Positions 27,751-35,061 of a stretch of 58,930 nucleotides of DNA are shown here, piece by piece. Each line of letters starts with the position of its first letter. Position 1 is the first letter of the stretch. Position numbers and translations under genes: made by a program. Where the stretch lies: NCBI GenBank assembly GCA_000433355.1, contig FR893171.1, positions 1 to 58,930 of the forward strand, in the 5' to 3' direction. This stretch comes from Alistipes sp. CAG:435. Lineage in GTDB: Bacteria > Bacteroidota > Bacteroidia > Bacteroidales > UBA932. A model generated the notes under the pieces. It saw only the letters and a program-made list of their open reading frames with translations, made no database searches and was not told the origin of the DNA.

Positions 27751-27797
27751 TGTTCTTTTAATTCGTTATCAATGAGTTAAATGCCACGAGAATATTC

Positions 27798-29207
27798 CTA
27801 AATGATAGCGCCGAGTTTGCGTACTGTGCCCACAAGGGTCTCAATGTCGATGTTCTGCACATCACGGTTCTCAGTGATGCTTTGGGCTGCGGCTACGCCG
27901 GCTGCCTGACCTGTACCCATGCAGCTCGCCATCACACGCAGTGACGCAAGAGCCTGACGGTCAGTGGAGATGCAACGCCCGGCGACAAGCAGATTAGGAT
28001 ATTCGGGAGCGATGAGAGCCCTGTACGGCACATACGCCGGCTGCTTGAGATCAACGCGCTTCTGTTTGGTACCCTTGCTTGCATGCATGTCAATCGGGTG
28101 TATTCCGCGCGAGATGCTGTCATCATAATGGAAGCCGCTCACATATTCATCAGCGGTGACGGTGTGGACACCCTTGATGCGGCGGGACTCACGCACACCG
28201 GCCTGCGGTGCGGTCGATGCGACGTAACTGTCCTTGAATTCAGGGAAATTCTCTTTAAGAAGCGACGCGAAAAGGAATATGTCCTCTCGCAACCGGCACT
28301 CAGCGGCCGTGAAATTCCTATTGTCAGTGGACACGGCGGCGCGGCGGGTGATGTTGACCGCCACACTGCCTTTGTGGAGCACGTTATTGAACCAAGGACC
28401 TCCGAAATCCGGGATCTCTGGATGTGTCTCCTTCAAGGCAAGAAGTTTCTCTCTGACCGGACGGCACTGGCTCGGACCGTTGATACCGTTATGGTACATA
28501 CATTTATTAAGCAGTTCGCTGTCCGTGTCAACTCCGGAAAGGATGAAGCAGAATGACGACGGCTGGACTTCACCATCCGGATTCTCCTGCATTGGCACCT
28601 CTGCCATATTCGCAAGGTCCGCATCGCCTGTGCAGTCGATAAATCTCTCTGCCTCAAGAGTTTCCAAACCGTTCTTATTTTCAATGATCACTGAGGTTAT
28701 GCGCTTGCCATCCATCTCGCAGCCTATCATGGCCGAATGCATGTAGAGATCCACTCCAGCCTCCAGAACCATTCTCTGACAACAAAGCTTGTAGAGTTCA
28801 ATGTCAAAGTCGATGTTCGCTTTCGGCCATTCGATGAAAGCGCCGCCCATGGATTCGAGCCTCTGCACGAACTCCCACGGAATGCCGCCGATCACGAGAT
28901 TGTTGTCTTTCGCGAAGACGCTGATCGGGGTCACATAGCCGGTGGTGGCCATTCCTCCAAGGAATCCGTAACGCTCGATGAGGGCTGTCTTCGCCCCTTG
29001 ACGCGCCGCGGCCACCGCTGCAATGAAACCGGCCGGACCTCCACCTGCGACAACAACGTCATATTTACCGGCCAAAGGAGCTGATTTCCTGATTTCACTC
29101 GCTTTATCTTTCTGTCCTGCGCATGAGACAAGTTCCGGAGCGACCGCTATCGCTGCCAATCCAGCAACCCCTCTTTTAAGAAAAAGCCTTCTTGATATCT
29201 CTGACAT
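27798..29207 (-). CDS. Tat-exported FAD-dependent oxidoreductase lipoprotein
   Basis: This 469-aa protein begins with a twin-arginine signal (SRRLFLKRG) followed by a hydrophobic stretch and lipobox LVSC (Cys29), so it is a probable Tat lipoprotein. Residues about 48-70 form a Rossmann FAD-binding fold (YDVVVAGGGPAGFIAAVAAA), with GGMATTG shortly after and LLVAGRCISTDRQALASLRV near the C-terminus. The pattern matches the FAD_oxidored family (PF12831), found in many Bacteroidota with sugar-degradation genes; the substrate is not predictable. It is the last gene on the minus strand after the YfhO-like gene (31-bp gap) and ends at a bidirectional hairpin. Confidence 0.85.
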   Translation of the reverse strand: MSEISRRLFLKRGVAGLAAIAVAPELVSCAGQKDKASEIRKSAPLAGKYDVVVAGGGPAGFIAAVAAARQGAKTALIERYGFLGGMATTGYVTPISVFAKDNNLVIGGIPWEFVQRLESMGGAFIEWPKANIDFDIELYKLCCQRMVLEAGVDLYMHSAMIGCEMDGKRITSVIIENKNGLETLEAERFIDCTGDADLANMAEVPMQENPDGEVQPSSFCFILSGVDTDSELLNKCMYHNGINGPSQCRPVREKLLALKETHPEIPDFGGPWFNNVLHKGSVAVNITRRAAVSTDNRNFTAAECRLREDIFLFASLLKENFPEFKDSYVASTAPQAGVRESRRIKGVHTVTADEYVSGFHYDDSISRGIHPIDMHASKGTKQKRVDLKQPAYVPYRALIAPEYPNLLVAGRCISTDRQALASLRVMASCMGTGQAAGVAAAQSITENRDVQNIDIETLVGTVRKLGAII

Positions 29208-29238
29208 AATTCTGAATATTTTGGATTCTCTTCAAAAT

Positions 29239-31974
29239 CTAAAAGGCGGTCGATTCCTTACGGGAAAAGGCAATGCCTGCGAGAGAAAGGACAAGCAAGA
29301 TGAACAGGGTCAGAGATGAGGCTCTGGATGCCTTCTCAGCGACGATGTAAACATTTGGCTCGTAGCGCATCACAATGTCGTGTTCTCCGGCCGGAAGATT
29401 GGCGGCACGGAAAATCCAATCGGCACGGAACAGATCCAACGGAGCGCCATCCACCGTTGCGGTCCAACCATCCGGATAGTAGATTTCACTGAATATGGCC
29501 GTGCGGGCGGCAGATGCGCTGTAATGGTAGCGGAGCTCGTTCGGGGCGTAGGAGGTCATCTGGATAACGTCCTTGGCCGTACCGCTGACGGAAATCTCTT
29601 CCGAAACATCAAGGGAATCTTCATCAGAACCGCCGGAGGAAATCTTGGCAAAACCTTCACGAGCCTCGGCGAAATCAGAGCCGATCACAGCCGTGTGCCT
29701 CAAATCCACGGAATCAATCAACGCGATCTCCTCGTCCGGAGTCCCGGCGGGAACGAACGAATCCACAAACCACGCCGGACCGAAAGCCTCAAGGTTCTCA
29801 ACCGGCGGCATATCCGCTCCAAGAATGAAGTACTTGGTATTCAACGCTGAAAGCACCTGAATATTCTTGATTCCATTTTGGAATTCCTCGATGGTCTTAG
29901 CGTTGCGTGTACCGAGAGACACTGCCTGGAGCTCCTTGACAATGTGGCGGTCAATCAGGTCCTGATAGCGCTGCAGCTTCGCCGGGCTGTAACCTCCGAC
30001 GCACTTGTGCCAATAAGGGTTGAAGGAGTCATTGAATATGTCCGCGCTGAGGTCCACAACCCTGTAGGACGGAGCCTTGTCCTCAAGGATCAGCTTGTCC
30101 ACCTGCCTGGCTGTGAACTGGTTATTAAACTGGCGAGGAGTCGTGAAGCTGTCCGGATTGAGGTAACGCTTGCCGACCGCGAACATATTCACGAACACGA
30201 GGAGGCATATTCCAACCATCGCCTGCATCCGGCGTGCATTGCCGATGTGAGGGTCGCTTTCGTAGGACTTAGGTGCGCTCTTAGGGACGCTGTAGGCCCA
30301 GAGGATCAGGCCGAAGGTGACAACAATCAGTACCATCGACCAAAGAGCGTCAGCTGAAAGAATATGTCTGCGGTCAGCCTTGAGGGCATCCACGATGATG
30401 TCCTGCATCTGGGCGTCGGCCCTGCCGGAGAACGAGCCGGCGATGCCTGGAACCAAAACGCAGAGAAGGCAGAACCCGGCCGTCAGCGCAAGGGCGATCC
30501 AACCGGCGCGCAGGAATTCTTTCTTTGAATATTCCTGCCTAAGGATTCCGTCAAGGGTTATGAAACCCAGCATCGGCAGAGTGAACTGCAAGACAATCAA
30601 GGCCATGGACACGGTTCTGAACTTGCTGTACATCGGAGCGTAGTCGAAGAACAGTTTCGTGAACCACATCATGTGGTTTCCTAAAGCGAGGAACACAGCG
30701 ACGAGGGTAGCTGCAAGAAGCCACCATTTCTCCTTGCCTTTATAGAGGAACAGACCAAGGACGAACAAGAATATCGTTATCGCTCCCATATACATTGGTC
30801 CGGCCGTGAATGGCTGAGGTCCCCAGTAGAGAGGCAGGGACTTGGCGATCTCGTTGGCGTTGCCCTGTCCGGCCTGCCTGAACAGTTTCACGACCTCGGA
30901 CTTGTCAGGGTTCACGGATCCGGCTGACGACCCTCCGTTGAAGTTCGGGATCATCATATTCGGAAGCTCCTCCCAGCCGTAGGACCAGGCCGTGGCGTAG
31001 TCGAGCTGAAGGCCGGAGTTGTTGATCTCACCACCCTCTGGATGAGAGAGTTCGGAGCCGCCACGCATTGTGTGTCGGGTATATTCATAAAGCGGGGCGA
31101 GCTTGATGGTGTTGGTGCCGATGCCGACAAGGCCCACGACCAGAAGCAACGCGCTGGCGGCGAAGAAGCGGCCGAAAGCACCGCGCCGGTCACTGAGCTT
31201 GCCGAAGTGACCGTTTTTCTCCAAACATATTCTCAGGAACACGTACAGCGCATAGATCACGATCATTATCGCCAGATAATAGGTGATCTGCTGATGGTTG
31301 GCTTTGATCTGGAAACTCAGAGCGAAACCGAACAGTACGGCTCCGAGCAAGGTTTTCGGAAGCCAGGATTTCCACCCGTTAGCCACTGTCGCTTCGACAG
31401 GCTCAGCGACCTGTTTGTCCGGTCCCTGAGCCTGTCGAAGGGCCGAACCGAGCCACGGACGTAGAGCCGATCGGTAAGTGAATATCACCGCCGCAAGCAC
31501 CCAAGGCAGGAACGCTATCGCCTGCATCTTGGTGTTGTGCCCGACCTGAATGATCTGGAAATTGTACGAGCAGTACGTGACCGCCACCGCTCCGCCGATG
31601 GCCAGAACCTTGTCCACACCAAGCGAAAGCATCAGCAGAAAGGCTCCCAGCAAGGAAATGAACAGCCAATTCGCCGGCCTTTTCCCTTTCAAAAGGAGAT
31701 TGTACAGCGACTGCGTCCAGTCACCGTCGCTGGAAGGCATAAACGAGGTGGTCGGCATTCCTCCAAACATCGAATCCGTCCAATGGGTCGGATCGTCAGG
31801 ATGAGCCTTGTTCCACGCCACCGCCTCCTGCGACATACTCCTGTAGCCGGTTATATCGCTCTGGTTGACCACCTTGCCGTTCAGCACCTCCGGCACGAAG
31901 CCGTAGGCCAGCACCAGAAACAGCAGCACAATCCCGGCGTATATTCCAATCTTCTTCATCAAAGTCTTGTCCAT
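29239..31974 (-). CDS. YfhO-like polytopic membrane protein with an in-frame REP insert
   Basis: This 911-aa protein has about a dozen membrane helices in its first 600 residues and a soluble C-terminal domain ending in a final helix. SYNFQIIQVGHNTKMQAIAF and the NHQQITYYLAIMIVIYALYV region match the YfhO/glycosyltransferase-C-like family of Bacteroidota. The family is linked to glycosylation or lipid-linked sugar transfer at the membrane. Residues about 178-196 (ALRQAQGPDKQVAEPVEAT) are not native family sequence; they are the translation of two REP-like palindromes (31388-31444) in the inverted orientation. The reading frame is kept. It follows a glycosyltransferase gene by 12 bp, which supports a shared role in cell-surface glycan assembly. 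Confidence 0.85.
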   Translation of the reverse strand: MDKTLMKKIGIYAGIVLLFLVLAYGFVPEVLNGKVVNQSDITGYRSMSQEAVAWNKAHPDDPTHWTDSMFGGMPTTSFMPSSDGDWTQSLYNLLLKGKRPANWLFISLLGAFLLMLSLGVDKVLAIGGAVAVTYCSYNFQIIQVGHNTKMQAIAFLPWVLAAVIFTYRSALRPWLGSALRQAQGPDKQVAEPVEATVANGWKSWLPKTLLGAVLFGFALSFQIKANHQQITYYLAIMIVIYALYVFLRICLEKNGHFGKLSDRRGAFGRFFAASALLLVVGLVGIGTNTIKLAPLYEYTRHTMRGGSELSHPEGGEINNSGLQLDYATAWSYGWEELPNMMIPNFNGGSSAGSVNPDKSEVVKLFRQAGQGNANEIAKSLPLYWGPQPFTAGPMYMGAITIFLFVLGLFLYKGKEKWWLLAATLVAVFLALGNHMMWFTKLFFDYAPMYSKFRTVSMALIVLQFTLPMLGFITLDGILRQEYSKKEFLRAGWIALALTAGFCLLCVLVPGIAGSFSGRADAQMQDIIVDALKADRRHILSADALWSMVLIVVTFGLILWAYSVPKSAPKSYESDPHIGNARRMQAMVGICLLVFVNMFAVGKRYLNPDSFTTPRQFNNQFTARQVDKLILEDKAPSYRVVDLSADIFNDSFNPYWHKCVGGYSPAKLQRYQDLIDRHIVKELQAVSLGTRNAKTIEEFQNGIKNIQVLSALNTKYFILGADMPPVENLEAFGPAWFVDSFVPAGTPDEEIALIDSVDLRHTAVIGSDFAEAREGFAKISSGGSDEDSLDVSEEISVSGTAKDVIQMTSYAPNELRYHYSASAARTAIFSEIYYPDGWTATVDGAPLDLFRADWIFRAANLPAGEHDIVMRYEPNVYIVAEKASRASSLTLFILLVLSLAGIAFSRKESTAF
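31388..31444. repeat. Inverted pair of REP-like palindromes inside a gene
   Basis: GCTTCGACAGGCTCAGCGAC and, inverted, CCTGAGCCTGTCGAAGG. Both lie inside the YfhO-like reading frame. Confidence 0.9.
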
Positions 31975-31986
31975 AATCTATGAATA

Positions 31987-33315
31987 TTATTTTTCAGTTA
32001 TCTGATTCAGCAGTTCAGCCAGTTTCACCGTCAAGTTGCGGCGTGTGAACCGCGAGATGTCTGAAGTGTTGTCGTGAAGCTCATCATTCTTGAACTCATC
32101 CCAACAGAAGTCTATCCAGGCCCGGATCTTCTTCTCGTCATCCCAGTCATAGACCACCCCGGATCCGGTCTCGCCGACAATCCGCGCCATAGCCCCGTCC
32201 GTCTGACCTATCCCCAGAATAGGGCGGCGCGATGCGAGATATTCAAAAAGCTTTCCGGGAAGGACGGCGCGATATTCAGGTTCCTTTCTGAGCGGAAGGA
32301 TCAGAATCGAGGCGTTAAGCTGCTCTCTGACAGCCATTTCATGATCCTGATAGCCGAAATCCTTGAGATTGCCGCCAAGTCCCGCGGCCTCGATTGAATC
32401 CGTGATTTCCCTGTCCGTCTTTCCCACAAGTCTGATCCTCAACGACCTTCTGAACTCCTCATCCTCCTCACACTTCTGGGCGAGCACTTTCCAGAGTGTC
32501 TCCGGATTGCCGTCCGAAGCGAAAAGTCCGGTGTGCGTTATGTTGAAATTCTCGTCCAACTCCACATCCTTCTTGAAGTCCTCCTCATCGTAACCGTTCG
32601 TGATCAGTTCGACCGGAGTCTTCGTCATCGCCTTGAACTCGTCCTGCACCAACGGAGAGACCGCGATCACTCTCGTGGCTCCGTCCAGGACAGACTGTTC
32701 GAGCCTATGATGCTTTTTCTCCGCCCACGAGGTCAATCCCAGATGCTTGAAATAGAACATCTTGGTCCACGGATCGCGGAAATCGGCGACCCAAGGGATC
32801 CCGGTGGCCTGTGACAGTCTCAATCCGATAAGGTGCATGGATTGAGGCGGGCCGGTCGTGACAATGGCGTCAACAGGATGCTCCTCAAGGTATTTTTTCA
32901 GGAAACGGACCGACGGACGCACCCACATCACACGAGGATCCGGAATGAAGAAGTTCCCCCTGATGAACAGGGACAGTTTCTGCTTCCAGTTCTTTTTCTG
33001 TCCGTTGATCGGATTGACCTCGTCTTTGACGGCATTAGCGGCAGTCAACGTCTTGAGGTCGGTCGTGCTCCCCTTCCCCATCAGTTTCCGGTAGATCCCG
33101 TACGGCTCGAAAATGTGATTCTTGACGACCTCGGCCTCCGGCGGAATCTCCGCCGCCAAGGTCCTGTCAACAGTCGTCAACTCAGGGTTCTCAGGAGTAT
33201 AGACAACCGGCTGCCAACCGGCCGCCGGAAGGTATTTCGCAAACTTGACCCACCGCTGCACCCCGGATCCTCCGGACGGTGGCCAATAATATGTCACTAT
33301 CAGCACCCTTTTCAT
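31987..33315 (-). CDS. Glycosyltransferase (GT4-like, GT-B fold)
   Basis: This 442-aa protein opens with MKRVLIVTYYWPPSGGSGVQ, typical of GT4-type enzymes with a glycine-rich first loop. The C-terminal half carries ITNGYDEEDF and the donor-binding stretch VLPGKLFEYLASRRPILGIG, with the usual Glu of the E-x7-E region near KLFEYLA. It should transfer a nucleotide-activated sugar to a lipid or protein acceptor in the cytoplasm. A -7 box (TATCTTTG, 33390-33397) lies 75 bp upstream. The YfhO-like and FAD genes follow, so it heads a three-gene envelope-glycan operon, and it diverges from the GNAT membrane protein. Confidence 0.88.
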   Translation of the reverse strand: MKRVLIVTYYWPPSGGSGVQRWVKFAKYLPAAGWQPVVYTPENPELTTVDRTLAAEIPPEAEVVKNHIFEPYGIYRKLMGKGSTTDLKTLTAANAVKDEVNPINGQKKNWKQKLSLFIRGNFFIPDPRVMWVRPSVRFLKKYLEEHPVDAIVTTGPPQSMHLIGLRLSQATGIPWVADFRDPWTKMFYFKHLGLTSWAEKKHHRLEQSVLDGATRVIAVSPLVQDEFKAMTKTPVELITNGYDEEDFKKDVELDENFNITHTGLFASDGNPETLWKVLAQKCEEDEEFRRSLRIRLVGKTDREITDSIEAAGLGGNLKDFGYQDHEMAVREQLNASILILPLRKEPEYRAVLPGKLFEYLASRRPILGIGQTDGAMARIVGETGSGVVYDWDDEKKIRAWIDFCWDEFKNDELHDNTSDISRFTRRNLTVKLAELLNQITEK

Positions 33316-33389
33316 GTCACTCCTGACTTAGAGTTGTTATACCATACATCCTTCCGCACACAATCAAAACCGTATCTTACATAAGTTTA

Positions 33390-33397
33390 CAAAGATA
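33390..33397 (-). promoter_or_regulatory. Promoter -7 box (TATCTTTG) for the glycosyltransferase operon
   Basis: The plus strand reads CAAAGATA. It forms a divergent pair with the box at 33431-33438. Confidence 0.6.
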
Positions 33398-33430
33398 GTC
33401 GTTTTTCCTTCGCAATCGAAGAAAAAAAGC

Positions 33431-33438
33431 TATCTTTG
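33431..33438 (+). promoter_or_regulatory. Promoter -7 box (TATCTTTG) for the GNAT membrane protein
   Basis: A perfect TAnnTTTG match 27 bp upstream of the ATG at 33465. Confidence 0.65.
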
Positions 33439-33464
33439 AGTCTGACACTAAATATTCATAGATC

Positions 33465-34646
33465 ATGCAAAAGATAAAGTACAAGACAAGCATTTCCCTT
33501 TTGATAGTACTCGCGAGCATTCTGCTGGTGCTGCTGTGCCTGCTGATCGTGCACACGTTCCGCACGGGCGAGGAGGCGACCGTAGGGATTTTCTCGTTGG
33601 CGGCGACGCTGGTCGGTACCATATTCATAGCGATTGAGTTGAAGAACGGGTCGGAGGTCACGTGCAGCGAGATGCTGATCAACCTCAACAATTATTTCCA
33701 CGACAGCGACCGCCTGATGAAGGTCTATGAGGTGTTGGAGAATGCCGAAATCGATGGGGACTATAGCTATGAGCGGTGGAAGAATGTCTCCAGCGTTGAG
33801 GTTGCGCAGTACTGCACATTCTTCGAGAACCTGTACCTGCTCTACCGGCACCACATTGCCAGCATCGATGATCTTGACGACCTTTTCGGCTACCGTTTCT
33901 TCCTGTTCATGAACAATCCGTACATCCAGGAAAACTACATCCTGCCGACATCGTCCTCCTACGTGCAGGTCTTCGAGTTGTACAAGATCTGGATCAAGTA
34001 CCGGGAGAAGGAGAACAGCGGCACGAAAGGCTGGCAGCGTCACATTCCGAGCCACCGGTTCATGTTCCCGGATAAGTACCTGCAGAACAAACTCTATCTC
34101 TTTGACTACGGGACTTCTGAATATAACAAAGTCATCTCAGATCTTCCAGACGGGTTCACGATGAAAAGACTTGGCTTCGACAGCCTCAGCGCGGTGGAAA
34201 ACCTTCAGCGGAAAGTGGTTGACGGGATGGAGAACAAGAATCTTTTCTACCCTCTCAGCCGCGAGGAACTGATTGAGTCAATGCAGCTTGACTATATTTC
34301 TGGAATATTCTCTCCGGAAGGTCGGCTGGCAGCTTTCAGCGTCATCGTCAGCAACCGCAGCGGAGAGCGTAGCCTTGCCTTGGACGTTCACCTCAATCCT
34401 TCCGAAGTGTTCACCTTCGACGCCGTGGCAGTGGATAATGAATATCGTGGCAGAGGCTTCCAGCGCACGTTCATCGGCTGGTCCATCGAATTAGCCAAAA
34501 GTTTAAGTGTCAAATACATAGTCGCCACCGTGGATCCGCAGAACACCCCAAGCGAGCGCAATTTCCTCGCCCAAGGTTTCCACATCGCCGAGACCAAGAC
34601 CAAGTACATCGGCCTCACCCGCGACATCCTCCGGCTGGATGTATAG
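33465..34646 (+). CDS. Membrane protein with a C-terminal GNAT acetyltransferase domain
   Basis: This 393-aa protein has two N-terminal membrane helices (about 10-30 and 38-57) and a helical region (60-190) that resembles DUF4760-type proteins (EVTCSEMLINLNNYFHDSDR and YCTFFENLYLLYRHH). From about residue 230 it is a GNAT fold: FDAVAVDNEYRGRGFQRTFI is the acetyl-CoA-binding motif A (R-G-R-G-F), followed by IELAKSLSVKYIVATVDPQN and RNFLAQGFHIA. DUF4760 with a fused GNAT domain is not an arrangement I know. It could be a membrane-bound acetyltransferase or peptide-modifying enzyme; the substrate is unknown. It is transcribed alone and followed by a 162-bp palindrome. Confidence 0.8.
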   Translation: MQKIKYKTSISLLIVLASILLVLLCLLIVHTFRTGEEATVGIFSLAATLVGTIFIAIELKNGSEVTCSEMLINLNNYFHDSDRLMKVYEVLENAEIDGDYSYERWKNVSSVEVAQYCTFFENLYLLYRHHIASIDDLDDLFGYRFFLFMNNPYIQENYILPTSSSYVQVFELYKIWIKYREKENSGTKGWQRHIPSHRFMFPDKYLQNKLYLFDYGTSEYNKVISDLPDGFTMKRLGFDSLSAVENLQRKVVDGMENKNLFYPLSREELIESMQLDYISGIFSPEGRLAAFSVIVSNRSGERSLALDVHLNPSEVFTFDAVAVDNEYRGRGFQRTFIGWSIELAKSLSVKYIVATVDPQNTPSERNFLAQGFHIAETKTKYIGLTRDILRLDV

Positions 34647-34674
34647 AGCCCTCTAAGGGAACGTTTTCGGTCTA

Positions 34675-34836
34675 AGAAGCTGTTTTGAATTGTTTGAAAT
34701 GTTCTTTGATGTGAAAAATCTTCATTTTCTTCCCGCTTCTTCAGTCAGATAGCACCGCTATCTTCCTTGGAAGAAGCGGTCGAAACTGAAGTTTTTCACT
34801 CTCAAACCTTCAAACAAACAATTCAAAACAGCTTCT
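34675..34836. repeat. 162-bp nested palindrome (MITE-like)
   Basis: AGAAGCTGTTTTGAATTGTT plus TG at 34675-34696 is the exact reverse complement of 34815-34836. Inside, GTGAAAAA/TTTTTCAC and GCTTCTTC/GAAGAAGC arms and a central AGATAGC/GCTATCT pair continue the symmetry. The whole element can fold into one long imperfect hairpin. It fills most of the 415-bp gap between the GNAT gene and mutS and has no coding capacity. No target-site duplication is obvious. Confidence 0.8.
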
Positions 34837-34988
34837 AAAATGCGTCCTGACAGTGTTGTTTGCACTCTCCAGCGACACTATAGTGCGTTATTGTCGCCCA
34901 ACAGTGCTATCCAACACTATTCGGAAGCGTATTTTGTCCAAACGGTGGATAACTCCGAAATCTCTTTCTGCATATTCAAGGTTTTTCG

Positions 34989-34996
34989 TAAATTTG
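34989..34996 (+). promoter_or_regulatory. Promoter -7 box (TAAATTTG) of mutS
   Basis: A TAnnTTTG match 65 bp upstream of the mutS ATG. Just upstream, 34850-34922 holds several short symmetric repeats with CAGTGTT/AACACT and CACTATAGTG, possible operators. Confidence 0.6.
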
Positions 34997-35061
34997 TAAT
35001 CTTGCCTCTTCGGTAGAGGAGACATTCGAACTTATATTTTAGGCAAACATAAGACATTGAT

